64,000 nucleotides of DNA from Mesorhizobium huakuii (GTDB lineage: Bacteria > Pseudomonadota > Alphaproteobacteria > Rhizobiales > Rhizobiaceae), in assembly GCF_014189455.1 (NCBI RefSeq), contig NZ_CP050296.1, positions 682,001 to 746,000 on the forward strand, in the 5' to 3' direction. The position numbers were made by a program, and so were the translations under genes. Below, one piece after another: positions 56,695-64,000 of the stretch. The notes under the pieces were generated by a model, which was not told where the DNA came from, did not search any database, and saw only the letters and a program-made list of their open reading frames with translations. Position 1 is the first letter of the stretch. Each line of letters starts with the position of its first letter.

Positions 56695-56712
56695 TAGCCC
56701 ACAGAGGTCAAC

Positions 56713-57174
56713 ATGCGCAACCCCGCCGATCTGGCCCACCTGTTCGCCGACATCATGAACAGCCACAACGCTGAACGCTTCGCCGAACTGGTTTCTGAAG
56801 ACTACGTCAACCACAACCCCGGCGTCCGGCCCGGCCTGGCCGGTGTCGTTGAGTTCATGGGACATTGGTTCGAAACCCTTTCCGACACCCACGTCGTCGT
56901 CGAGGACGCCTTTGCCGTCGGCGACCGCGTCGTCGGCCGCTACACCTACACGGCCCGCCACACCGGACCGTTCATTGGTGTTCCGGCATCGGGCGCCGAA
57001 ATTACCATGCGCTCGATCGATATCTGGCGCATCGAAGGCGATCGGTTCGTCGAGCACTGGGACGAGCTCAATCTGCAGGAGGTTCTACACCAGATGGGTG
57101 CCTACCCCACGGGTGCCTACCCCACGGGTGCCAACCCCACGGGTGCCAACCCGACGCAAGGAGCTCCGCGATGA
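56713..57174 (+). CDS. SnoaL-like ester cyclase family protein with tandem C-terminal repeats
   Basis: A 153-residue protein, ATG 56713. Residues 1-125 match the SnoaL/NTF2-like fold: [59 protein letters not shown] and [20 protein letters not shown]. The family binds or cyclises small ligands. The C-terminus is unusual: two GAYPT and two GANPT units coded by four 15-bp tandem repeats. The stop overlaps the next gene by 4 bases. Confidence 0.88.
   Translation: MRNPADLAHLFADIMNSHNAERFAELVSEDYVNHNPGVRPGLAGVVEFMGHWFETLSDTHVVVEDAFAVGDRVVGRYTYTARHTGPFIGVPASGAEITMRSIDIWRIEGDRFVEHWDELNLQEVLHQMGAYPTGAYPTGANPTGANPTQGAPR
57097..57156 (+). repeat. four tandem 15-bp repeats
   Basis: GGTGCCTACCCCACG twice, then GGTGCCAACCCCACG and GGTGCCAACCCGACG. 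They encode five-residue units at the end of the SnoaL-like protein. The number of units could vary between strains without frame loss. Confidence 0.92.
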
Positions 57175-57509
57175 GCATCGCCCTGGTTTTGAACGGGATC
57201 ATTGCGCTGGCGTTCGCCGGCGCCGGCCTGGCCAACCTCATCAATGCCGGCAACGCCGAAGCGGATTTCCAACGCTGGGGCTATCCCAAAGGGTGGCGTT
57301 TGTTGACGGCGGGTCTGGAGGTCGCAGGGGCAGCGGCCTTGCTGTTTCCATCGACGCGCGTCATCGCGCTGGTCGGCCTCACGCTTTTGATCCTCGCCGC
57401 GCTGGGCACGCTGATCAAGGCACGCGAGGGCTTCAAGCACCTCGCCCCGGCGATCGGCTTTACTGTCATGATCCTGGCGGACGCAGCCGTGCTGCAGGTC
57501 TGGGCCTAA
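57171..57509 (+). CDS. DoxX-like small membrane protein
   Basis: A 112-residue protein overlapping the previous stop (ATGA). Four membrane helices are visible: [55 protein letters not shown] and [18 protein letters not shown]. The loop [19 protein letters not shown] is typical of DoxX-like proteins. It is cotranscribed with the SnoaL-like gene under the TetR regulator. Confidence 0.88.
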   Translation: MSIALVLNGIIALAFAGAGLANLINAGNAEADFQRWGYPKGWRLLTAGLEVAGAAALLFPSTRVIALVGLTLLILAALGTLIKAREGFKHLAPAIGFTVMILADAAVLQVWA

Positions 57510-57709
57510 GGATGCAATCCTGAATGTCGCGGCCATTGAGCTCATGAAACGGTGGCAGCGAGAACTGCCGCTGTTTCAGCGCGTCTGCTCCAGTGCGCGG
57601 CGTGCTGTTCTGGGCCTCCTGGACAAACCGCGTACAACAGGGAATTCTTTCCATTCGCATCGCGCCGGTTTTTTAGTAGGCTGTCGCGAGGCAAGGTCGA
57701 GGATCCGGC

Positions 57710-59155
57710 GTGACGGAAGTCAACGATCGTCTTCTTGAAAGCAAGATGACCAAGGTGGAGCAGGCGCGAGCCTGGAGCCCACGCGTCATCTCGAAATTCG
57801 AGACGCTGATCAGGAGCGCCGACGACCACTCGCTCTATCGCGTTAATCCGCGGTCCTTTGCCCGCGACCGCGCAATCGCCGAGCCTGAAGCAATCGACCT
57901 CTTCCTGCATGCCGCCCGCTGCGGCTTGTTCGACATGAGCTGGGATGTGCTCTGTCCCCAGTCCGGGATGGTGCTCGACAGTTTCGGCGCCCTGCGCACG
58001 CTGAAGACCCACTACGTCTGTGGCCTGTGCGACGTATCGGGCGACACCGACCTCGACGACTTCATCGAGGTCACCTTCTCGGTATCGCCGAAGTTACGGC
58101 GCCTGCCGTACCACGACCCCGAGACGCTCCCTGTCGAGGATTTTCACTGGAAGCTCCACTTCGGGCATGACGGGCGGCTGCCGGGGCAAGACGTTCGCTT
58201 TCTTGACGTTCTGCGCGGCTTCGTTCGGGGCATGACGTTTCTGCCGCCCGGCACCACCACAGTGCTGCGCGCCGACCTGGGACCGGGCGCCCTTTCAGGC
58301 GTCAACGTGCAGACGCAGGCCGCATTCGCTGTGCCGATATCAGGCGATCCGGTGTCGGCTCCGACACGTCTGAAGATCGACTATGACGGCAAACGCTTCT
58401 TGCCGGCGTTGCCCGCCGTGCCACCTGGTCCGATTGTCATCGAGGTCGCGAATAGGGGGACAGTGCGAGGTTCGTTGCTTGTCATCAACTGGCCGCCCGA
58501 GCTTGTCGCTCTGACCACCAAGCCGGCGCTCGATTTCGACCCTTATGTCTCCGGTGGAGCGCTGCTTGCGCGGCAGACCTTCCGCCAGCTGTTCCGGTCC
58601 GAACGTGTCGACGAGAAGGAGGGGCTCGGCATCCGGCAGATCACCTTCCTGTTCACGGACCTCAAAGGTTCGACCGCCCTGTATGAGCGCCTGGGTGACC
58701 TCAACGCCTATGCTTTGGTCCGCGAGCATTTCGCTTTGGTCAACGTGGCGGTTCAGCAGCATTCCGGAGCGGTGGTCAAGACGATTGGGGACGCGGTGAT
58801 GGCGGTATTCTCGCAGCCGTCGGATGCGATTTCGGCCGCACTCCACATCTTTGAAGAAATCGATCGCTTCAACGGCGACCATGACGGGCCGGGGATCATC
58901 CTCAAGATCGGCGCCCACTGTGGACCGTCGATTGCCGTGACGCTCAACGACAACCTCGATTATTTCGGCCAGACCGTGAATGTCGCCGCGCGCGTGCAGT
59001 CCTTGGCGGAAGCCGGACAGGTCTGCATTTCCGAGGCGCTCTATTCCGCGCCCGGGGTTCGCGAAATGCTCGCCGGCCATCGTGTCGTGGCTTTTGACGC
59101 GCCTCTTCGAGGTGTGCAGGGTGACGCTACTGTCTATCGAATTGTGCGGGGATAG
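57710..59155 (+). CDS. class III adenylate/guanylate cyclase with DUF5939-like N-terminus
   Basis: A 481-residue protein from GTG 57710 (ATG 57746 is an alternative). Residues about 1-300 form a DUF5939-like regulatory region, including CPQSGMVL and HYVCGLCDVSGD, a four-Cys set that could bind zinc. The catalytic domain (about 310-475) has ITFLFTDLKGSTALYERLGD with metal-binding Asp and substrate-contacting Lys, VKTIGDAVMAVFSQP with the second Asp, and DYFGQTVNVAARVQSLAEAG. It is soluble, so it likely answers a cytoplasmic signal by making cAMP. No partner gene is adjacent. Confidence 0.92.
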   Translation: MTEVNDRLLESKMTKVEQARAWSPRVISKFETLIRSADDHSLYRVNPRSFARDRAIAEPEAIDLFLHAARCGLFDMSWDVLCPQSGMVLDSFGALRTLKTHYVCGLCDVSGDTDLDDFIEVTFSVSPKLRRLPYHDPETLPVEDFHWKLHFGHDGRLPGQDVRFLDVLRGFVRGMTFLPPGTTTVLRADLGPGALSGVNVQTQAAFAVPISGDPVSAPTRLKIDYDGKRFLPALPAVPPGPIVIEVANRGTVRGSLLVINWPPELVALTTKPALDFDPYVSGGALLARQTFRQLFRSERVDEKEGLGIRQITFLFTDLKGSTALYERLGDLNAYALVREHFALVNVAVQQHSGAVVKTIGDAVMAVFSQPSDAISAALHIFEEIDRFNGDHDGPGIILKIGAHCGPSIAVTLNDNLDYFGQTVNVAARVQSLAEAGQVCISEALYSAPGVREMLAGHRVVAFDAPLRGVQGDATVYRIVRG

Positions 59156-59220
59156 ACACGATTGCGTGCCCATTCCCTTTCGCACGGCGCTGTGAACGAC
59201 CGCTTTGCGGCGCACTGCAG

Positions 59221-59312
59221 CCATTGGCAAATCGGTTAATTAGAACTCGATCAGCTCAGTTGGCCGAGATCAGTGCGCCACGCCATCCGAAGCGTGCAGC
59301 AGCCTCCACGTT
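59221..59312. repeat. direct repeat, copy 1 (remnant of a gene 3' end)
   Basis: About 90 bases matched by 60583-60676 in the same orientation. The core 59261-59312 agrees at 46 of 52 positions. On the reverse strand it still encodes WRLLHASDGVAH and a stop, the end of the gene at 60634-60915. Confidence 0.75.
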
Positions 59313-59408
59313 CGCACACTACAGGGCCGTTGCGCCTGTCACAGCACATTCATTGTTGACGGTTATTTTTGTTGGGACGTCGTTTTCGGCTGCGATGCAG
59401 GAAGCACC

Positions 59409-59726
59409 ATGCTTGTTCATCCTCAGTATGATGGCGATTGCCCCAAAACCTCCGTGGAGCTGTCGGAGGGTTTTGGTGGTTGGTTTGTCCGCATATGCGA
59501 GAACGACCAGGGAACTTTCCACCAATTTAGGCGTGAGCGCGATGCGATTGCCTTCGCGGACAGACAACGCATACGCCTTGGGCTGCCCTGTCCGCCGTTG
59601 GAGCGGACAGCATCTGACGGCCATAAGGCGATCAGAAAGATCAGCCAAATAGCAGATGCATTAAGAGCCAGGGGGCTCGGTCGGTTCCTCCAGCAGGCGG
59701 GCACTCAAATAAGCAGATGGAAATAG
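59409..59726 (+). CDS. hypothetical protein
   Basis: A 105-residue soluble protein from ATG 59409, six bases after AGGAAG. The N-terminal half (VELSEGFGGWFVRICENDQG, TFHQFRRERDAIAFADRQRI) resembles small DUF2188-like beta-sheet proteins in its pattern, and the C-terminus is basic and helical. I cannot name a family. It lies within the segment flanked by the 59.22/60.58-kb direct repeats. Confidence 0.55.
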   Translation: MLVHPQYDGDCPKTSVELSEGFGGWFVRICENDQGTFHQFRRERDAIAFADRQRIRLGLPCPPLERTASDGHKAIRKISQIADALRARGLGRFLQQAGTQISRWK

Positions 59727-59836
59727 CGTCTGCCATCGGAATGTACTTCGTCTTCGACGCTTCTCGACGCCCGCCCGCCTGACGCGGAACAGGGTTCAGT
59801 GATTGATCAACTCATCATCGGCGCCGGAATCTAAGT

Positions 59837-60142
59837 ATGGAACGGAGCATAGACATCGGCGATGAGGTGGCACTGACGGCGACTATCTTGATGGTTCGTC
59901 GGAGTGGCCGAGCGTGCGTGAGCATTCCGAGCCACAGCCTCCCATTTGCCATTGAGCCTCCGCGGAAAGCGAAGCCCGGCGACAAGGTGCCAATAACGGG
60001 GCACGTAACGCGCGTCGATGATGAGGCCGGTAAGATAACTGTCAAGATCAGCGCTCGAGTGATCGTCGAGATCGACACCGTAACGGCCCACCGAAACTTG
60101 TACCCATCCGAACGACAGAAGCCGTTTCGCGAGAGATGGTGA
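59837..60142 (+). CDS. hypothetical protein
   Basis: A 101-residue protein with alternating hydrophobic/charged beta-strand pattern: IGDEVALTATILMVRRSGRA, CVSIPSHSLPFAIEPP and VPITGHVTRVDDEAGKITVK. This looks like a small OB-like or barrel fold. There is no strong ribosome site. The family is not recognised. It lies in the same repeat-flanked segment as the gene before it. Confidence 0.55.
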   Translation: MERSIDIGDEVALTATILMVRRSGRACVSIPSHSLPFAIEPPRKAKPGDKVPITGHVTRVDDEAGKITVKISARVIVEIDTVTAHRNLYPSERQKPFRERW

Positions 60143-60633
60143 TGAACCCCTCAAAAGCCGGAGGCCGCGCGGATCGTGCCCTATTCTTGGCATCGGATGT
60201 CACAAGACATCATTTTTCCGACGATCCTATAATCGCCGACGATATCGCTGACAGGGTTTCAAAGGCGGCCGAGAGCAATACGATTCAGCGATTTCATGGG
60301 TGGGACAGATCGCCACGGATTGCTGAAAGCAGATGTCAAATCGGAACGGTTCCCATCTCAACCTATCGAAACCGTGACCGACCTGGACGGCGACGCATTT
60401 TCCGCCCTTCTGCTCCTTGGATTTTATGCGCTCGCTATGAAACGTTGAGCAGGCCTCCACACGGGGTCCTCACGACGCTGATAGGGCGCGCCAGGCGTCC
60501 GCAACTTGCCTTGGGATTTTCATATTTCCTGAAACGGCTTCTCTCACGCAGCCGGCGGGAGCCGACTTGATTAATCAGTCCGCCATTGGCAACACGGACA
60601 ATCAGCGCTCGATCGAGGCCCGTCTGGCCGAGG
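60143..60633. other. intergenic region with the second direct-repeat copy
   Basis: A 491-base gap. Rightward and leftward frames here have no protein-like pattern. At 60583 the second copy of the direct repeat begins and runs into the 3' end of the leftward gene at 60634. Confidence 0.5.
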
Positions 60634-60676
60634 TCAGTGCGCCACGCCATCTGAGGCGTGCAGCAGTCTCCAAGTC
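60583..60676. repeat. direct repeat, copy 2
   Basis: Partner of 59221-59312. It spans the stop codon and last codons of the gene at 60634-60915 plus about 50 bases beyond the stop. Confidence 0.75.
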
Positions 60677-60915
60677 AAACCAACCCGCCCATCGAACTGT
60701 GCCGCAAAATGCTCGGCGGCGACATCCTCCAGGCCGTCATCGACCAGCGCCTCGATGCTTCGCCGCATCAGGGCAAACTGCATTCGCCGGGCGTGTTCCC
60801 GGTCTGCCTCCCGCATGATTGCCGTCACGTGGTAGGCGATGACGGGATGGCCGAGGCACGACAGCAGTGCGCTGGCCTCGGCTGTTACAGCAGTAACCGC
60901 GTCTTCGATCTTCAT
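60634..60915 (-). CDS. small hypothetical protein
   Basis: A 93-residue helical protein starting at ATG 60915 with GAGG nine bases upstream. MKIEDAVTAVTAEASALLSC and IAYHVTAIMREADREHARRM are followed by SIEALVDDGLEDVAAEHFAA. It is rich in Ala, Glu and Arg, with no catalytic motif. Its 3' end exists again as a relic at 59261-59312. Unknown function. Confidence 0.6.
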   Translation of the reverse strand: MKIEDAVTAVTAEASALLSCLGHPVIAYHVTAIMREADREHARRMQFALMRRSIEALVDDGLEDVAAEHFAAQFDGRVGLTWRLLHASDGVAH

Positions 60916-61255
60916 TCTGGCGATCCTCATCAAGAATGATGCTGACGCCTCCCCGCAAGGCGACGGTGGTCCGTCGCTCTTTTTAAAGTTCAAGCTGCCG
61001 CGCGCTCCCGAAAGCCGCGCGCTAGTCTAGAAATTACTGTCTTCTCCGGGTCCCTCGATCAGCCTCGTTTGGCCAAAAACAGTATCCGTCAAATTTGAGT
61101 CAAAGGCGACCGGATAGTTAATCGATGGTTAATGGCGGCGCTTGCTATCCCTCGCCGATCAGGATGTTTCGCCTCGACGTTTCCTGCCGCGCAATAGCCG
61201 CAAAGCTGCCCGATGGCTGCCTTGCCTGTTGATCGCCACGAAGAAAGGTTCTGTC
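60916..61255. other. intergenic region
   Basis: A 340-base stretch between divergently oriented genes. An AT-richer part around 61020-61135 (TTAATCGATGGTTAATGG) is the likeliest promoter area for the secreted protein at 61256. No small gene is evident. Confidence 0.45.
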
Positions 61256-62140
61256 ATGCGGTTGGTCTGGACGGTCATGTTTGCACTTGCGGGCAGTGCG
61301 GCTTTCGCCGCCGCACCCGAGGATGATTACATCGCCGCACGCGACAAGGCGATTGCCGAGATCGCGGCGATGGACAGCGCGAACACCCCCATCGAAACGC
61401 TTGACGCGGCCAATGAAAAGGCCCGCGCCGATCTCGAAAAGCGTCTCAGCGCCCTGCTTGGCCCCTTCACGGTCAAGGATTTTCCGGCGGCCGGCACGAT
61501 CAATATCGAAAGCCTCAGTTCCTCCGATGTCGGCTTCGGCATGCTGGACGGGCTGCGCCACGGCACCGAGGATGGTCCGAGCATCGTGGCCTCGACACGC
61601 GGGCTGGTCGAGCGCTGGCTCAAGTCGCGCGCCGCCGAGACGGATGCCGATCTCAAACTGCCCACCAGCTTCGACGCGGCGCTGAAGCTCGATGCCTTCT
61701 ACACCCAGGCCATCGGCAGCGACGCCGCCTTCACCAGCACGCTCGACTTTGCGTTGAAGAAGCCTGACGGCGCCGACATGGCGATCGCCCGCCTCGGCGG
61801 CTGGGCGCAGGATGTCGGGCCGAACTACGACCAGGAAGTCGTCGTCACGCTCGTCAAGGGCAACAGCGTCCTCATCGCCGAAGCGCCCGCGACACCGCCC
61901 ATCCCGAAGATCGCAGCCTGCGACGCCGTGTGGACCGCCGCCGACGCCGCCGCCCAGAAACTCGCCAAGCAGGCCACCGACGACAGCGACGAAAACACAT
62001 CCGACGCCGCCAACGCCGCCTGGACGAAAGGCGACAGCGACTTCCGCGCCTGCCTGGGCAAGAGTTTGCCGACGGATGCGGCTTTCCCCGCGCTACAGGC
62101 GCAGGCGCAGGCGCTGGCGGATCGGATGGCGGGGAAGTAG
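61256..62140 (+). CDS. hypothetical periplasmic protein
   Basis: A 294-residue protein from ATG 61256 (AAAGG upstream) with signal peptide MRLVWTVMFALAGSAAFAAA. The mature part is Ala/Asp-rich and helical: EDDYIAARDKAIAEIAAMDS, KARADLEKRLSALLGPFTVK and LKLDAFYTQAIGSDAAF. A C-terminal pair of Cys (KIAACDAVW and FRACLGKSL) could form a disulfide. No known domain is recognised. Reading from further upstream adds only non-signal sequence. Confidence 0.75.
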   Translation: MRLVWTVMFALAGSAAFAAAPEDDYIAARDKAIAEIAAMDSANTPIETLDAANEKARADLEKRLSALLGPFTVKDFPAAGTINIESLSSSDVGFGMLDGLRHGTEDGPSIVASTRGLVERWLKSRAAETDADLKLPTSFDAALKLDAFYTQAIGSDAAFTSTLDFALKKPDGADMAIARLGGWAQDVGPNYDQEVVVTLVKGNSVLIAEAPATPPIPKIAACDAVWTAADAAAQKLAKQATDDSDENTSDAANAAWTKGDSDFRACLGKSLPTDAAFPALQAQAQALADRMAGK

Positions 62141-62302
62141 GCGCGGCGCCCATTCCTCACCCCTTGTCGCCTTCGCATCGCGCTACGATATTGTCGGTCG
62201 CGCTGGGACCTGCCGAGTTGCCGGCGCAATTGAAAATGGTTGAAGGATGAGCCCGGAACGTGCATGGCGCGGCGGGCGGATGAACAGCGTGGGAAAATCT
62301 GA

Positions 62303-64000
62303 ATGACGACGGATACGAAAGCGACGGAAACCAGGGCGTTCGAGGCGGATGTCTCGCGGTTGCTGCACATGATGGTGCATTCGGTCTATTCCGATAAGGA
62401 CGTCTTCCTGCGCGAGCTGATTTCCAATGCCGCCGACGCTTGCGAGAAGCTGCGCTTCGAGGCCGTCAGCCGTCCGGAATTGCTGGGCGAGGATCCCAAG
62501 CCGCGCATCTCGATTTCGGCCGATCCGGACAACAAGCAGATCACCGTCGAGGACAACGGCATCGGCATGAGCCGCGACGACATGGCCGAGGCGCTGGGCA
62601 CGATCGCCCGCTCCGGCACGCGCGCCTTCATCGAGCGTGTCGGCTCAGGCAGCGAGGACACGCAACTCATCGGCCAGTTCGGCGTCGGCTTCTATTCCGC
62701 CTTCATGGTCGCCGACCGGGTCGACGTCATCAGCCGCCTGGCGGGAAGTGAAGAGGCCTGGCGCTGGTCCTCCGACGGCAAGGGTTCCTACGACATCGCC
62801 CCCGCCCCGATCGAAGCAGCCCCCAAACGCGGCACCCGCGTCGTGCTGCATCTGATGGACGACGCCGTCTCCTACACCGGCTCCTACCGGCTCGAGCAGC
62901 TGGCCAAGTCGCAGTCGGGCCATGTGCCGGTGCCGATCACGCTCGTCGAAAAACCCGGCGCCGAGGCGCGCGACATAGCCGACGGCACCGCCCTCTGGGT
63001 CCGCCCCAAGAGTGAGATCAAGCCCGAGGAATACACCGACTTCTACCGCAGCGTCGCCGGCCAGTATGACGAGCCGGCCGCCACCATCCATTTCCGCGCC
63101 GAGGGAAGGCAGGAATACTCCGTGCTCGCCTTCGTGCCGGGATCGCGTCCGTTCGATCTGTTCGACCAGGACCGCAAGGGCCGCATGAAGCTCTATGTGC
63201 GCCGCGTCTTCATCACCGACGACGCCGACCTTCTGCCGCGCTATCTGCGCTTCGTGCGCGGGCTGGTCGATTCCGCCGACCTGCCGCTCAACGTCTCGCG
63301 CGAGATGATCCAGGAAAGCCCGCTGTTGGCCTCGATCCGCAAGGGCCTGACCAACCGCGTGCTCGGCGACCTCGTCAAGCTGGCCGAGAACGAGGCCGAG
63401 GCCTATGCGAAGATCTGGGACAATTTCGGCGTCGTCCTGAAGGAAGGGCTCTACGAGGATTACGAACGGCGCGAGCAATTGCTGAAGCTCGCCCGCTTCC
63501 ATTCGAGTGCCTCGGGCGAAGGCTGGCGTGGCCTTGCCGACTATGTCGGCGCGATGAAGGAAGGCCAGAAGGCGATCTTCTTCATGGCCGGCGACGACCG
63601 CGCCCGGCTCGAAGCCTCGCCGCAGCTCGAAGGATTCAAGGCGCGCGGCATCGAGGTGCTGCTGCTCACCGACCCCGTCGACAGTTTCTGGGTGACGATG
63701 GCGCCGGACTTCGATGGCAAGCCGTTCAAGTCGGTCACGCAGGGCGTGGCCGAACTGTCCGACATCCCGCTGCTCGACGAGGCCAAGAAGCCGGATGCGG
63801 CCGCAACACCCGAGGTCGACGGCTTCCTGGCTTTCGTTAAGTCCGCGCTCGGCGATGCCGTCTCGGACGTCAAGGCTTCCGACCGTCTGACCGAAAGCGC
63901 CGTTTGCCTGGTCGCGCCCGAACATGGCCCCGACCGGCAGTTCGAGCGGCTGATGAACGCCGCCGGCCGCCTCGACAAGACGGCCAAGCCCATCCTCGAA
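62303..64000 (+). CDS. htpG: molecular chaperone HtpG (Hsp90), partial at right edge
   Basis: ATG 62303 starts a typical bacterial Hsp90, open to the window end (566 residues seen of roughly 620-630). The GHKL ATPase domain has DVFLRELISNAADACEKLRF, the DNGIGMSRDDM loop, GTIARSGT and IGQFGVGFYSAFMVAD. The middle domain has LYVRRVFITDDADLLPRYLR and the catalytic-loop SREMIQESPLL. HtpG is a cytosolic ATP-dependent homodimeric chaperone induced by heat and other stress. The C-terminal dimerisation domain begins near the edge. Confidence 0.97.
   Translation, partial: MTTDTKATETRAFEADVSRLLHMMVHSVYSDKDVFLRELISNAADACEKLRFEAVSRPELLGEDPKPRISISADPDNKQITVEDNGIGMSRDDMAEALGTIARSGTRAFIERVGSGSEDTQLIGQFGVGFYSAFMVADRVDVISRLAGSEEAWRWSSDGKGSYDIAPAPIEAAPKRGTRVVLHLMDDAVSYTGSYRLEQLAKSQSGHVPVPITLVEKPGAEARDIADGTALWVRPKSEIKPEEYTDFYRSVAGQYDEPAATIHFRAEGRQEYSVLAFVPGSRPFDLFDQDRKGRMKLYVRRVFITDDADLLPRYLRFVRGLVDSADLPLNVSREMIQESPLLASIRKGLTNRVLGDLVKLAENEAEAYAKIWDNFGVVLKEGLYEDYERREQLLKLARFHSSASGEGWRGLADYVGAMKEGQKAIFFMAGDDRARLEASPQLEGFKARGIEVLLLTDPVDSFWVTMAPDFDGKPFKSVTQGVAELSDIPLLDEAKKPDAAATPEVDGFLAFVKSALGDAVSDVKASDRLTESAVCLVAPEHGPDRQFERLMNAAGRLDKTAKPILE

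Noticed and set aside
59245..59275. tRNA-like sequence (GCTCAGTTGG resembles a D-arm)
   Set aside because: No TTCGANNC box, anticodon arm or acceptor stem follows at the right distance, and the sequence is part of a longer direct repeat.
60136..60570. 144-residue rightward frame
   Set aside because: No ribosome site, low-complexity Arg/Ser/Pro composition, and no consistent hydrophobic pattern.

Overview
The window is high-GC chromosomal DNA of an alphaproteobacterium, most likely Mesorhizobium (Hyphomicrobiales). The pointers are a tandem pair of DUF680 secreted proteins (a family known mainly from Mesorhizobium), a BA14K-type protein, a conserved 49-residue rhizobial protein, the minC-minD-minE order, and intergenic palindromic repeats including a RIME-like element.

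Layout. 0-6.5 kb: leftward RND efflux operon (LTXXQ-type periplasmic protein, adaptor, AcrB-type pump, second lipoprotein adaptor running off the left edge). 6.7-8.7 kb: a divergent OmpR/EnvZ-type two-component pair. 9.3-14.4 kb: tightly coupled surface-glycan operon (acyltransferase, two GT2 glycosyltransferases, ABC exporter). 15-17 kb: minCDE. 17-22.5 kb: a lower-GC accessory gene for a nuclease-like/STAND NTPase/helical-repeat protein, split by an IS256-family element with a perfect 9-bp target duplication. 22.7-30.2 kb: small membrane and secreted proteins, a methyltransferase, a GT25 glycosyltransferase, DoxX, TPR, MBL-fold hydrolase and DUF680 genes. 30.6-35.9 kb: a compact biosynthetic locus (Pls/PosA-like one-module NRPS, GNAT acetyltransferase, phosphopantetheinyl transferase) facing a lysine-2,3-aminomutase-like gene. 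37-48 kb: redox and regulator genes (reductase/AraC, SDR-SDR-tautomerase/LysR), envelope proteins, an EamA transporter and a beta-lactamase-fold hydrolase. 48.3-53 kb: AMP-forming ligase, an inserted DUF900 hydrolase, an O-methyltransferase. 53-62 kb: repeat-rich secreted proteins, a nucleoside hydrolase remnant, TetR/SnoaL/DoxX-like, an adenylate cyclase and several hypotheticals. The right edge holds the start of htpG.

Two themes stand out. First, two loci could be new biology: the NRPS-GNAT-PPTase locus, whose synthetase lacks a condensation domain and ends in membrane and beta-helix domains, and the 1,363-codon STAND gene, which is restored in frame when the IS and one target copy are removed. 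Second, at least twelve otherwise well-preserved genes, including minC, are each broken by one single-base indel, often in a short homopolymer. That density suggests consensus sequencing errors more than real pseudogenes, so these genes are annotated across the break.
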